Source of the DNA: Lates calcarifer
Lineage: Eukaryota; Chordata; Actinopteri; Centropomidae
Direction of reading: 5' to 3'
DNA length: 64,000 nucleotides
Assembly: GCF_001640805.2 (NCBI RefSeq)
Contig: NC_066849.1
Coordinates: 26,865,778 to 26,929,777, forward strand
Positions 47,061-61,200 of this stretch are shown here, in pieces. The notes beneath the pieces are model-generated. The model made no database searches, was not told the origin of the DNA, and was given only the letters and a program-made list of their open reading frames with translations. How positions within the stretch are numbered: position 1 is the first letter of the stretch; each line of letters begins with the position of its first letter. Made by a program: the position numbers and the translations under genes.

Positions 47061-50000
47061 TGTGATTTTTATTTACTAAATTGCATCTATAATATACAAA
47101 CATTCACAATATTTTGTACAATCACTTTGTGCTTCTCCCCCGAACAGGAGTGAACTGTAAGACAACAAGTTTACATAAACTCTCTATATAATTTGTCCAT
47201 GGTATACACAGCATAAAAATAAATTCATACTTAACACCATTATAATTTCTAATTCTATCATTTACAAATTCACTTAAAAAATAATCATATGAAGACAATG
47301 TCAATATTATTGTATGTTTTTTATCAATATGAAGACACATGGTGGGGAGTCACACACAAAACGTGCGCTGTGGTAGCTATATAACAATTTGGCAGGATAT
47401 TGTTTTTTTCTATCTTCGTAATATTTAATAATAAATGCACAATTTTTTTCTCCACGTCTTCCCTTTTTCTTGAAGTCTTTCATATACACACACGTACTGT
47501 ATCTCAGCTGACATGACATTATCAAAATATCACACTTCCGTCGAAGATACCGTACACAAACACAAAAACCCTCACAACTGAACACGCAATAAATATCATG
47601 ATAACCATATGCAACAATAATATCACACACACACATCCACACACACACACACACATCCACACATTCATGTAGGAAACACTGCGAACATGACGGCTACGTG
47701 ACTACACCTGCTAAAGGGGGAAGGAGAGAACCTGTGCTCTTCACTCGTCAGCTCTGCTCACATGTGCATGTGTGAGTAGAAAACACCCTCAGAACGGCGT
47801 CGGATTGTGTCGGCCAGTGCAAAAGCTATAAGCCACCATGAAGCAGGGCTGCAGCGCTCGGCGGCAGTCTGGGATCAAGTCTCTGGCAGTCTACAGGGTC
47901 TGATCTGGGTCTTGGACCTGATTAGTTGATCTCTCTTATTAAGCCTAGTTTGTTATTTTCTCCAGGGAAACACCAGCAAACTTTATATGGAAGCTTGTTA
48001 ATGACAAAAGCACAGACTGAGAATGTGCATGCACACCTCCCGGCCTGGAGCAGCACTGACAATGAGTCTGTGATAATGTGAGTCAGGGTCAGACAGTTAC
48101 AGCTGATAATACAGTTATAATTTATCAACTCACCACAAACCTAAACATCGCAGGTGTAAGTGCCCCGGGGGCAGTCGCCCTCTTTACTGCGTTATTCATC
48201 TAAATGAGGTCTAATGTCATCAAAGTCTTAGTCATTAAACAACCTGTAGTTCTGAAACCTCCCACTCTGCTGCTCCTCTTACATTAATTACATGTGGGGT
48301 CATAAAGGTCGTTAGCTGCATTAACTCTCAGTCCCTCAGCAAACAGCAGATCCTCTTTGTTTAAAGGAGGTTTTTCTCAGCTGTGTGGAGACCTCACAGC
48401 TCTGTGAAGGCAGCAGTCTGCACGCTGAGACTTACTCTCTCCACACGAGGACATGTATGAAACAGAAGCTCTGATCTCAGTTATCATCTCTGTGACAGGA
48501 GCTCATTAACTCAGCAGCTGGCACACTTCCTGTCAGATATACTTCGTCTGAAACATCATGAAGATAATGCAGCTGCCTCAGCAGATGAGAAGCACCTGAT
48601 CGTACCAGACATTTAAAGTGACCTGGGAGCAGGGCAGCATCAGATCAGGCTGCTTCTTCTACCTCAGCCTGCCCCACATCATGACACGAACTGTGAAACA
48701 CAGACAAGCTCATCAGCCAGATATAGACGAGAGCCTTTTCAACGACACAGACTCTGACAGAGCAGATGGAGGAACGTGTGATTGGAAAACGAGGCCACAG
48801 GAAACGAGGACTGTGCTCCTCCATCTGGATCTGCAGACTTGAATTTGTTCAGTTTGTCATTAATAAACTTCCATGACTTCAGATCTGTTACCGGTTGGGT
48901 CAGATTTAGCTTCGGGTCTTATAAAGACTTGGTCCATCAGTTTGTGTGTTTCCCTGGTTGTATTAGTTTATGCTGTTGTTACTGTTCCAGAACATGTGTT
49001 GATTTGTGTAACTAACAGGAGGGACTCTCCTTTAGACTTTCTGTTGTTACAAACTCTTCATCATACCAAGTCAGACTGGTTTTTAGACCTGTGTTGGTTT
49101 AGGACTCGACCCCCTCCTGTTCAGTCTTGATTTGTCTGCAGCCCTGCCTGGGAGTTGTGCATTGGTGGTGTAGCCCTAAAGCGTCTTTCAAGCCAAAAAC
49201 AGCACTAAGTAAGGCCAGTAACAGTTAGTGGGCTATAGGCATATTGTATTAGAGTGGTCCTAACTCTTACTAGCTATCTGAGAAGCAGCCTAGCTGATGT
49301 TTCGGCAGATGACTCGGTGTGAACGACTGCGACCTGTAAACTTGTGAACATGAGCAGCTGTGGTGTTGCGAGTTTGTCGTTGTGCTACACTTTGAGGAGA
49401 GGCAGTGCTGTGCTAACCGGCGGACCCTGCTTCACAGTCAACTCCAGCACACTTTGGATTTGGCGTGTTTGAAACAAAGACATTAGCCGTGCAACCAAGA
49501 TCAGAGTCAGTCATATAATCACCTGTTTTTTTTTTTACTGTGTCTTTCAGGTGACTTTGTCTGGACAGAACGAGCAGCACACAGCAGCAACATCTCAGTA
49601 CACATCGTCAGATCTCACCAGAACCAGAACAATCCTCTTTACTCCTTTAAACGTAGGTACGTGACCCAGAGTTCTTGGAAACAATCCCACCGCCTTAGAT
49701 ATGATGCTCAAATGTTCCCAACAGGAAGTTGGACAAACTAACAGCTGTTTGACGTGGGGCCATAAAGTACCATAGCACCTTCATCTACTAGGAGACGTTT
49801 GTATCTTATCAGAGGTCTGACTCCAGCTTTAAGGCCCGGTCACACCAGCATCTAGAACCACAGAGCTTTTTGGTTATTTCAGTTTAACCCGTTGACCAAC
49901 AGCGAACTGTCCTGACAATACTGACCTTTACAGGAAGCAGAGAGCTGCAGATTTCACAACAAAGGATTGATTCTCATGTTTACGACTTGTGAGCGCTCAC

Positions 50001-50959
50001 GTCATCGCACACCTCAACCCGACAGACTCCATGTGCCACTGCTCCTCTCTCATTAATAACAAAACAAAACAGAGACACAAACGTTAGCTACGTTACTTCA
50101 AACAACATCACACCACTGAGCTAGAAAACAACTTTAACGGCGACTACAGAGGAGAGCACTTTGTACAAAGTGTGATGGTGTTGAGTGACGGCTGTGTTAC
50201 TGCACAGAGTTGGACGTGTGTGGATTAAAAATACTGTGTACTTAATGTTTAATTTCCTTTAACCACAGACCTGCTTCCTGGTGTTTCGCACTCTTTGGCA
50301 CCAAGATTCATCCCAGCTTTCAGCTGCCCCACAGTATGGTACCTGTTACCAGACAGTTATAAGACCAATAAAATGTACAAACCTGTGGTCCTGTTACTGA
50401 CCGAGCTGCCTACTCTACCAGCTGGCGGTTAGCAAACTCCCAACCACTGTGACTGACAGGTACCAACAGTTCTCCACTGGTTAGCACAGAATTCATCAGT
50501 TGCAGAGGTTTGTAAACTCTTCTATCAGCCTGTTACTGAGGAGGCGTGGATGAACTCTGCTGCGACCAGACCTTCGTTCTCCTCCTCATTCGACATCTCG
50601 TCTCATTTAAATGTAACAAACAGCAGATCTACGAGCGTTTCAAACACACCAAATGAGATTCTGTTTGGAGTTGACTGCTGCCCTCACTCCTCCGTCTGTG
50701 TGAGGGCCATCCTCAGATACTTGGGGACGGGGAGGGAATGAAACTGGCTATATCAGTGTTAGTTAGCAGAAACTGCAGTAGGCGTAGTGATTATTGACTG
50801 CTCACAAACATGGACTGAAGCGGAGAGAATGTGTTGAGGAATGTTACAATAGTTAATCTGTTTTTTTCTTTTTCTCGAGGGGAGGGGAGGGAGTTGGGGG
50901 AGGGATTCGGGGGTTTTGGGGGACGAGGCGACATCAGAGGGACGGCAGGCGACGGACGA
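47061..50959 (-). other. rab3b: Putative long rab3b 3' UTR
   Basis: No other gene was seen in nearly 4 kb after the rab3b stop. On the minus strand an AAATAAAAATC polyadenylation signal lies near 47066, in an AT-rich context with TGTACAAAATATTGTGAATG just upstream that looks like a 3' UTR end. (CA)n tracts are at about 47622-47658. A G-rich run on + (50876-50930) lies just after the stop. Mammalian RAB3B also has a very long 3' UTR. Extent not proven. Confidence 0.4.
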
Positions 50960-53900
50960 TCAGCAGCACTTCTGAGGTAGCTGGGCGGGCTTGTCGGTCA
51001 GTCTGGTGGTCTTGGTGCCGGGAGCCACCGGCGCCTCCACGTCCACGCGCTCCGACATCTTCACGCAGATGATGTCCACCAGGCGCTCGAACACCTGCCG
51101 CACGTTGATGTTCTCCTTAGCACTCGCCTCGTAGTACTCGAACCCTGCAGGAGGAAACAGGAGGGTTAAAGAAAAGAGGTTATGATTTCACCTGTGGCCT
51201 CGGTGGAGGTCTGTTCTCTCTGAGCAACCTTTTAGTTTCTTTATTTTTCTTCTTTCCTTCCTTCTGGTTCTGTTGAGTTGGACTGTATCTCAACTTTTGT
51301 AATGTCTTGTCTGTCTCGGCTCAACACCTTAGTGGTTAGTGGGCTGTATGCACCTTAATCCAACTGAGCAGAGCAGCAGCAGAGTAAGACATAACATATT
51401 TCTCCTAAAACAAAACGATAGTGAATAGTTTTACCTTTTCAGACCTGTAGAAATATTTAAATTAAATATTAAAAACAGATTTTTAGCAGGTCATGACTCA
51501 GATCTGTTGTAAAGTGTCACATGTGAACACTACTTTATTTACAGATACAGAAACCAACACTCACATCTCTCTCCTTTAAAGGCGTAACTTGGGTGTGGCT
51601 TCGTTTATTTGAGAATCTCAGGGTGTGTCTGCCGCCTTCAGACTCTTCCTCCCACTTGACAAATGTCTAAATCCTGGTAAGACTTTTTCAGCCTCCAGAT
51701 GTCCGTCCAGATGACGTGATACCACACAACAACTGACCCCAACATCTGAAAGTAGAGCTGTAGCTGCGACACAAAACCCTTGTGTGTGTCTGACCTGATG
51801 TGAAAGTTACTGCCAGGACAAACTCTCCTCTGTGTGCAGCCTGAGGTGTGTACATTTATTCAAGTCTGGTTAAAGTGAAGAAACTGCCTCCAGCTGTGGA
51901 GCTAAAACCAGTATTGTGCGTTCGTAATGAATTGGCCCTGGGCAATAAACACTGCACTTAAAGTATTTGGGTATTCCTCAGTACACACACCCTGAGGTGA
52001 AGACATTTTCTGCTTAATGCAAAGTCACGTTACCATGACAGTGAAAAGGGTTTAGTACATGTACTCAAGGACCAGCTGCATTAGTACATTAGTTTGGAGC
52101 GGGTTTCTCTGAGTAACGAGTACTTTTACTGTTGGTACTTAATGTATATTTTGATTCTGTACTTCTGTGCTTTTACCAACAAATCCTCCAACCATGAAGA
52201 TCGTCTGTCCCCACCCTCTGGTACAATCCATTACTCTTCATCTGTGACTGGTCATGTTTTGGCTCATCAGTGTGTGTACTACTATAGACTACAATACCCA
52301 TGAGCCTCAGCTCCATCCAGAGCTGTGAACTGTGGACTGTCAGGGAGATCAAAGTTGAACCAGCTGAATTTTCAAAATGTGTTCATCCAGTTGTCCAAAC
52401 ACTGGATGTTTCTTTACAGCAATGCACTCTGGGATTTGTAGTTGACTTCTCTCCTAAAGCGGTTACACGCAGTCAAGATTTTTCTTGAGTTCAGTGTCTC
52501 TCTGCTTGTACTTGCTTTTACCATCACTGCCTTGAAATGAATCCAAACGGTAACATGAAGACTCCATTAGAAGCGTGGTAAGTGTTAGAGCTCTGTTAGC
52601 ATCTGAAACCTGAGATGAAGAGTGTTTCCTGCTATTAATCACCTGTAAGCTGAGCTTTAGAGTATTCTCTGTAGTATTTATTTACCAGATGAAACCCAGG
52701 CCAGAGAGATTGTAGCAGTACTCGTGCAGCAGCGTCTCACCTAACTGGTCGGCGAGGTGTTTTCCTTTCTCTGGAGGTACGACTCTCTCCTCGTCCATGT
52801 CGCATTTGTTGCCCACCATGATCACCTGGGCGTTATCCCATGAGTATGTCTTAATCTGAGTGGCCCTACACACACAGAGAGAGAGGCAGCAACATACACT
52901 GAATCATCAGCTGTGTCTCTGAAGTTAAATACAAGCTCCCGTCCAATCACGTACCAGTCCTGGACGGCGTTGAAGGACTCCTCGTTGGTGATGTCGTACA
53001 TGAGGATGAAGCCCATGGCGCCGCGGTAGTAGGCCGTGGTGATGGTGCGGTATCGCTCCTGACCTGCCGTGTCCTGAGAACAAAAGCAAACAGCCAATCA
53101 CAAACAGCTTCAACTCAGGAACTGAACTCAGAATTTAACTTTATGAAACTGTCAGTACTCGAGTTTTTAATATCAAGACAGGGAGTAACAAGCTCTAAGA
53201 GTCGTTGGACAAGTTCAAATCCCAGCTGACACGGGTTGATTTTGGTTTTCTGGTGGTTGGACGGCCGCACTGCATCAGATGGTCGTCACATATTCTGTGT
53301 ATAAACTGCTGGACACTGTATTCTGTTTATAGAGTGAGTGGGAATAAGCCCTTATACCAACATGCTAAGCTAGGCTAACACCGCTGCGCCTGTTCTGGCA
53401 TGTTTAAAATCCAGACTGTTTGATTTGGCAAACACCTCTACTGCCGTTTCCACAGAGACGCAAGCACTGAAATAACAAACAGCAGGTCAGATTACGACCA
53501 TGTGTGCAGAAAATGGCCGATCTATCCATCTACTGAAGCATCAGTTTTCTTTTACATTTCAAGATAATAATCCTGGTGAAAGACACATGAAACAAGGAAC
53601 ACCACATCATCCATCCAACACACACCTGTTCTCACCTCATCATAACACACAGCGACGTGTGAGAAGCTGTGACTTCACACCAACGTTCACACAAACCGAA
53701 TCTACACTTTACCACCTTTCACCCTGTCACCATCCACCATCAGTCGGTGGTCTGTTCATTAGTCGACTCCGCGTTCTTTCTCTGCTCTCTACATCTAACT
53801 GGTTTCTAAAACTGTGATATTTAGTTTAACCCTTTGGTCCCTGACCCTCAAAAGAAGCCATGAGATAAATCTGGGAGGGCATTTACAAGATGATTAAAAG

Positions 53901-56900
53901 CTTCAGGTGAAACAGCATTGAACTGAAACTGATTGCTTCAACTCTGTCTATCTAAGAGTCCTTCATAGAGCTGTAAAAAGACAACACACTTTGTAGCAAA
54001 TGCTTTTGTGTGCCTACACTGCAATTACAAAAACTGTCATTGATCAGTTTGGGTTTTGTGTGTTTTCTCTTCATTGCTGATTGTGAAAACAACATAAAAA
54101 AAAAATTGGAGGACGCGTGGACTGGGGCAGTTTGCAGCCGAGTGTCAAGATGTTGGAATGGGGGTCAGCACCTCCGACTCTGAGGACATGATTCTCCAGA
54201 AAACAGTGGGTTGTTCCCTCTGGACTGGGAAAGAGTTGCTAAACAAAATTAAGGGGTTTAAGACTCTCTGGGACGTTGGACGTTGGTGAAGCCGAAAGGC
54301 AAAGCTCTTGATTTATCAGTCAATCTATGGTCATGAGCTTTGGGTAGTGACTCGAGGAATCAGATCGTAGTTACATGCAGCCAAAACCTTCTCCTTAAGG
54401 TGACCGGGCTCAGTTATAAACACAGGGTGAGGAACTCCGAGTAGAGCTGCTGCTTCTTTGCGTCAAAGGAAGCCATCTGATTAGGATCCTCCGGGGTGCC
54501 TTCCTTTGGAGGTTTTCTGGGAACGTCCAACCGGGAGAAAACCAAGGGTAGACCCAGAACTCTCTGGAGGGATTGCATAAACCATCTGGCCTGGGAACAC
54601 CTCAAGATCCCCCAGGAGGAGCTGGAAAATGTTGCTGTCTGGAACATTCTGCTTATCCAGGACCCAACCCCAGATAAATGGAACAAAATGGATGGATGGA
54701 CTCATTTTCAGTATCATTAACATAGATTTCATAAAACCATGTCCAACCCTCAAACCCTCTGTTCACCAGCATCCCACACTTTATCACAGGGTATGTAGTA
54801 GTAGTAGTAGTAGTAGTACCCTCTTATTCAGTAAAAAGGCAAAGCTTAATGGCTGTGACGCCAGTTGTGAGTGTGTGTATTATCACACAGTAAATAAAAG
54901 GCATGTAAACACAGTAAGTGGGAATTCAAACACAGTCCTGTTTAGTGTGAAGATTATGGCAAGGTAGACGTAGAAATACTCCATTCATGTTAACAGTGAT
55001 CTTCTAGGCTGGCTGGATTAGGTTCAGAGGCAATAATGACATTTATTAATGATAGAATCATCAGGAAGCCGTTTGGGTGTCAAGGGAGGACGCAGAACTC
55101 TGTCACCAGAGTCCAGGGTCCACATCCATAGTCCCATCTGTGGTTAAGGCAATTAAAGCTCTTTGGGGAAAGATGGTGGTGTTAGCTAAATGTAAATGAA
55201 CAGGCTGGCTCTGAGGTGAGCAGTTTCATAATGCTGTAGTCACTACAAGTGGATGTTGTGCTCCAATATCTGTGGGGATATTTTACTGATATGTTTAGTA
55301 TCGATGTATTTGCTACGTGTCAAATAAGTAATTTAACAACCCTTTATTAGATGAATAGAACAGATGTTTGTTCAAACACTGTGTGTCAGCTGTCTGCAGA
55401 TAAAGAAGCAAAGGCAAACATTAGGTATTTTGGATTTTGTGCAGCTTATCAGTTCTCAAGTCTTCTGCTGCCGTCAGGGTGTGAATGTCTCAAACAGCCC
55501 GACTCATCTCCTCAAAGACTCTGAACCATCTTATCTGAAGCAGAGATCAATCTGCAGCCGCCGCCGGCTCAGACCGCTGCCGCTCCACCGCAACAACGCA
55601 GCTGAGCCTCAATGTGACTTTCACGCCCGTCCACGACGACTCCCACATCGTTCAGCCGCCATCCTCCTCCATCCTCATACCGCTACAGCTGGTCTGGGTG
55701 CAGTCATTTTTCTAAATTTAGCTCTTTTGTGCTTTGCTTCCTCTGCACTCATTCAACAATCCCTGGTTTTCTCTTTCTTTTTTCCTCAGGGATACAGCGA
55801 GTGCTCATTCGCATTTAATTAATTGAGATTTGATGTGGAGAATGATTATATATGTGTGTGTGTGTGTGTGTGTGTGAGAGAGCCACAGCAGCCACAGACA
55901 TTAATCATGGAGGGTGATAAGAGCCTCAGGCAGCGGCCGATTCCTCTCAGTTGAAAGCAGAGAAAAATGTGTGTTTGATTTCCAGAGGAAGACGTCACTG
56001 CACATGGCCAAAAGTCTGTGGACGTTACATCCACACTCGAGCTGCCAAAACAGGGGTCCTGTGACACCAGGACGTTTGCAGCAGATCCTTTAAAGTCCTC
56101 CAAGTTGTGAGGTGGGGCCTCCATGGATCAGACTTGTTTTCCATCACACCCAACAGATGCTTGTTGGGACGGAGATCTGGGGAATTTGGAGGCCCTGTTC
56201 CTCAAACCATCACTGGGTGATATTTGCAGTGTTGCAGGGAACACTGTCGTGCTAGAGAGGCCACCACCATCAGGGAATACCGTCGCCATGAAGGGGTGTA
56301 ACTATGTTCAGGTAGATGGTGTTGAAGTAACGTCAACATGAATGGCAGGGCCAAGGTCTCTCATCACCCAGAGCCTCTGACAGTCTTGGCCGGCTCGCCT
56401 TCTTCCCATGGTGCAACCTGCTGCCTTCTCTTCCCCACGTAAACAATGTGAATACATCCGGGCTGGTCCACATGATGGATAAGAAAAAGCTGATTCATCA
56501 GACCAGCCTTCCTCTTTTGCTCCATGGTCAAGTTCTGATGCTCACGTGTTCTGATACATACACAGGATTTGGTTTGTTTGTTTTTTTTGGTTTCTGGTTT
56601 TAAATTTGAGTGCACTGAGCCCTCAGGGCCACCACACTACCATACAGCAGTTTAAACATTTATCTGAAGCTTCTCTGTTCACATTCTAAGATTAATGAGC
56701 GTCTCCTGCTGATCTGGACAGCAAAGCCCTCTCATTCGAACACTGATAAAACAAAGATTGTCTCATTAAGAATCCTAATTTCTTGTAGACAGTTGCTTTA
56801 ATAGCAGGCCTATGACTAAGCTAAGGGCTGATAAAATTAGCATTCAGTGCAGCAAACATGGAGCCTGTTTAATTCAGCTCTTACATACATTTGTGTCATT

Positions 56901-57044
56901 GTTAATGTGTGTGTGTGTTGTGTCTATTTTTACTCATCACTGTGCTTTCAGTTTGAATCAATCGGCTCTGATTAGCTCTACTTATGAAACTGCCCCCCCC
57001 CCACCCCCCCCCCCCACCCCCCACCCCCCAACCCCACACCCATA

Positions 57045-57111
<67 letters not shown>

Positions 57112-58225
57112 CTCCAGGCTCCTCTGTCCCCTGCCGGGTCTCAACCTCTTCGCCCCAAGAGGTCTCTTTAATTGCCACTGAAGACAGCGATGTTAGCATG
57201 TGTGTCTCAGTGTGTGTGTGTGTGTGTGTCTCTGTGTGTGTGTGTGTTGGCGAGAGAGTGAGTGAGCGTGAAGAGCTGCTGCCATGGCAACAACATCACC
57301 ACTGATGATACAAGCTGTAGCCCAGAAGTCTGTGTGTCTGTCTTTTCTTTCTCCTCCCAGCAGCTCGTCGTCGGCTGAGAGCAGAACATCATGTTACACT
57401 GCAACACTGTTCTGTTCATTATGTTACTTTACAGCCATCACCACACGTGCTACAGAATAATTATTCAACCGTATGTTATGTTACAATACGTTACACTAAA
57501 TTACATTACTATAAAGATACATCATCTTACAGTATGTTACAGCCATATCACTGCGTTACAAAATGTTAAGTGTAATTATATTGCTATAATGTTATGTTAC
57601 AATGTTTTATATTACCTGATGTTGACTTAAAATACTACATATTACCAAATGTTAGAATGTGTTACAATAAAGTACATCCCCATAAATATTGAACTATGTG
57701 TATTAGCAGTATATTATGTTACAGTATGTTTTGTTGCAGTCACCATATCTCTATATGTTACAACACCTTATCTTATAGTATTTTATATTATGCTATATTA
57801 AGTTTCAGTCAGATAGTCCTGCTAATCCTGCTTCCATTGGTTTCCACTAGCATTTTGCTAACAGGTTACCCTCAAAACAGCAGATCTCAGAAGAGTCTGA
57901 AATCATTCTCAATTCACTGTTCACAGTTATTACAGTTATTACAGAGAGGTTCGGTGTTACAGTGTAACTATGAGGCCTACATAGACCCATCCGTCCTCAC
58001 CCAGATCTGCAGCTTGATCCTCTTGTCGTTGCGATACACCGTCTTCACCTTGAAGTCGATGCCCACGGTGCTGACAAAGGAGTTGCTGAAGGAGTCGTCG
58101 GCGTAGCGGAACAGGAAGGACGTTTTCCCGACGCTGCTGTTGCCGATGATCAGCAGCTTGAACATGTAGTCGAAGTTCTGGTCCGAGCCGTCCCGCTGGC
58201 CGAAACGCTGGTCTGCCTTCGCCAT
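50960..58225 (-). CDS. rab3b: Rab3B small GTPase
   Basis: Rab-family GTPase on secretory and synaptic vesicles that controls regulated exocytosis. Coding exons high to low: 58001-58225, 52955-53073, 52741-52865 and 50960-51144, total 654 nt, 217 residues, all phases joining. Motifs: GNSSVGKTS (P-loop), [13 protein letters not shown] (switch I), [10 protein letters not shown] (switch II, Gln present), GNKCDM, and EASAKEN completing the nucleotide pocket. Start: ATG 58225 directly follows a pyrimidine-rich tract and CCAG acceptor, as expected if exon 1 is non-coding. The C-terminus is LPQKCC, a two-cysteine prenylation end. RAB3 is clear; the 3B paralogue is inferred from adjacency to nrdc, the same as human chromosome 1p32. 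Confidence 0.93.
54105..54700 (+). mobile_element. Non-LTR retrotransposon (LINE) 3' coding relic in rab3b intron
   Basis: Decayed but readable C-terminal reverse-transcriptase region: [24 protein letters not shown], [22 protein letters not shown], then [19 protein letters not shown] and [11 protein letters not shown], ending in ATGGATGGATGGAC. This is the typical end of an abundant teleost LINE. Frames are broken. It is antisense to rab3b, in the intron 53074-58000. Confidence 0.65.
54796..54820. repeat. (GTA)n microsatellite
   Basis: GTAGTAGTAGTA tract, intronic. Confidence 0.9.
55852..55877. repeat. (TG)n microsatellite
   Basis: TG dinucleotide tract in the rab3b intron. Confidence 0.9.
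56110..56560 (-). mobile_element. Tc1/mariner transposase relic in rab3b intron
   Basis: On the minus strand fragments of a DDE transposase can be read in order: [14 protein letters not shown]...[22 protein letters not shown], then a broken stretch where the FQQDNAPCH region is expected, and [15 protein letters not shown]. Stops and frameshifts make it inactive. Confidence 0.6.
56993..57109. repeat. Poly-C tract and long (CA)n microsatellite
   Basis: A run of about 12 C, further C/A-punctuated C runs, then about 60 bp of CA. On the rab3b sense strand this is a G-run plus (TG)n tract, with quadruplex potential in the intronic RNA. Shorter (TG)n tracts follow at 57210-57247. Confidence 0.95.
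57380..57800. repeat. Degenerate TATGTTACA-like simple repeat
   Basis: Irregular repeats of TATGTTAC / ATGTTACA over about 400 bp in the rab3b intron. No coding capacity. Confidence 0.6.
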
Positions 58226-61200
58226 CTGGACGTTGGGTTTGATGAGAGAAGAAAAGAAAGTCAGCGACATGATAATCCATCATAACAAGGGTGTAATCTA
58301 TACTGGAGAAGAGGTGGACACATCCAAAATCTCTGTTTAATCCACCTCACCTTTACAGTTTTAAAGTTTCAAGTGTTGGACCACCAAAGTTCTTACAGGT
58401 CGTCCTCAGGGGAACATGAACACCTGAACCACATTTCATCACAATCCTTCCAACAGGTGATCAGACTGACGCTGCTACCGAGCCACACCACTGAGACACG
58501 ACTTTAAAATGCAGAAACAGACGTGTATTGTAGGTTGACGGTCATCATGTACTTAAAGTTTCATGAGCTATGGGAACGTTCTTTGCCCTGGGTTTTGTCT
58601 CTCAGGCCTCGTACAGTCTGCAACAACCATCGGACGGTTAGAGCTTGATGGGGCTGGAAGACACCTGCCAGGAACAACAGCTCCTCCAACCTCGACAACC
58701 ACGTAGGTCACCTGTTCCAGCATTGACCATATGGTTAATGTTGTGGAAGGGTTCCGGAAAAGATGGTGGTTGTGGAAATTTAAAGAAACAACAACTACTG
58801 GGTGAAAGTCCGACCACAACCTCCTCCTGACATGGACTCTCTTGCTCATCATATTACATCACCTCCTTTGTTCCCGTCATAATTTCTACGGCTACATGTC
58901 GCTTAACAGACAGGAAGCTCTGCAGACATTAGATTTAGAGTTGACAATTCATAATATTCTAATAAAAAGATTCTACAACTGATCATCAATCGAGGATAAG
59001 ACAACAAAAGCTGGTGTTCCTGAGACAAGGACTGATTCCTGGGACTCTTTCAGTCTTTAAGTCTCAGTCGTTTGTGTTTTGTGGTTATCTATCAGTTAAA
59101 CTAAATGTGCTTTCCATGTGGATTAACAAAACAGAATGAATGCAGTGTTAAATATGACGTAAAGTAAAATGTATGTAAAAAGAGAAGATCGTCTATGTTT
59201 TTCCTGTTTGTTGAACCATGACCTGCTATAACCCCAAACTGTTAACAGCCATGTGTTAGCGGTTTAACTGAGAAAATTCTCTGACTTCTTGCTGGGATTA
59301 AACTGTGTCATTTGAACTGAAAAAACTGCGCAAATCTGCTGCTCTTTGTTCCTGACATTTCAGAAGTTTTCACCCGACTGTGACGATGAGCTGCAGCCAA
59401 ATATGATTCAGCACAAACAGCCGACAAATCCACGGTGTGTTAAGCAAAGACACAGCGCAAACAAACATTTCCTGTTAGACTTCACCTGTCAAATCAAATG
59501 AAGTTTAAAAAAAAAAAAGGAGCTGGAGCTGCATCTGCTCGACCTTGCAGACAGGTGGGGATCAGAGAGGAGGGTTAGTGTGTGAAGACTGGATGAATGT
59601 GAGCAGCAGATGAGTCAGAGCTGAAGATCCTGCTGGGTTCAATCTAGCATGGATGGCTGTGTCAGTGGAGACTCATCCACTCCGTCAGGGACCGGGGGAG
59701 GAAAGAAACGACTACAAAATACATCTGAAATTATAATTCTAGCTGTGGGGAACTGACACTCCTGATCTGTGGATCTGTGTGCACTGTTATGGAGTGATTC
59801 ATTTCAGACCATTTGGTGGAAAATAACTGAGTTTCTTCTTAATGCCAAGAGAGAATATTTCTCCTGATTCTGTAGTTTATAAATTCAAATGGACTACAGT
59901 CTGCTGCAGATCTGTCACTCTGCTGCTGCTGCTTCCTATTCAACACTTGTCATCTTATCTATTGTTGATGAGACAGAGCCTGTGTCTCTGTCCCACTAAT
60001 CTTAACTATGTTTTGATTTTTCTTTTAGCACATTCACAATGGGAACCTGTCAGAATGGAGCACACTGACAAAAAGCAGCAGCTTGTTGAGAGTGAAAGCA
60101 CAATGGAAAAGTACAAACTGTGAAAAACTGAACATCTCTGCAACGTCAGAGTTTCACTTTGAAGCCGTTGAACAGAAAACTATCACAGTGTCTGGAGATT
60201 TTTAGCCTCTTTTAGCTTCTAGTTTCTGTTTCACAGCACATTTTCTATCTGGATCTTTCTCAGAAAGATCCATCAAACAAACTGATAAAGCCTCTGTCCT
60301 CTACCTGCTCAGCTGCAAACAGCAGACAGTCAGAGAGCAGCTGGTGAATATAGAGCAGCATTCAGCAGCTACAGAGACAGAGATTTCTCTCTGGAGGTGG
60401 TGGAGACTAAAAACAGAGCTAAAAGAGAGGGACTGCAGCATGAAACTGTGGACAGCTCCAAAAGCTTCAGAGACATCTGGACAATGACACCAAGCACTAA
60501 CGCTGCAACCTGCTGATTATTTTCTGTATTAATCATTTGGTTTATTAAAGTATTTATAACATCTCCAGCCAAAAGCTACAATCATCTGTTTCCAGTTTGT
60601 AAAGCTAAACAGAGTATATATGATATATCAGACTAAATAACACAGACGTGCCTGAAAAGCACATGGACAGCAGCCAGGATCTCCAGTGTTACACATTAAC
60701 ACATTAACATTCACATGGCGAGTTGTGGAGTTGATGAACTGAACTGAAGCCAGTGAGAGTGAAGCAGCTGCAGGTACAAACTGTTACTGTCTTTAACTGG
60801 ATCCAACACAAACGATAAAGGTTCATTTCACATGAATCAATATGGTGATAAATCAGAGTCACCGACTCTGCTGCTGCAAATGTCAGTTCACAGTCTGAGG
60901 TCACAGGAACACACACACACACACACCTCATCATGCATTTACTTTACATACATTATTACACAATGTGGGTTTTGAATTTCACGTGGAGGCTCAGAGCAAT
61001 GAAAATGGAAATGATCCTGAGCAGAGAAAGGCCTGTTACAATAAAACACCACAGATACACTGTGTCCTTACAGATTTACTGTGCAGAGATGGATTTGATC
61101 TCTGCTGATGAAGACCATGAGAGGCCTAAAGAAGCTAATAAGTGGACCTTGACTCAAAAACGTAACAACTAATTTTGTGTTTAATCATGATTTTCTCAGA

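Noticed and set aside
52822..53097. Single minus-strand ORF as a stand-alone Rab
   Set aside because: It is rab3b exon 3 read through its donor into the 89-bp intron; the true protein joins to exon 4.
56812..57171. Proline- and histidine-threonine-rich ORFs
   Set aside because: Translations of poly-C and (CA)n tracts.
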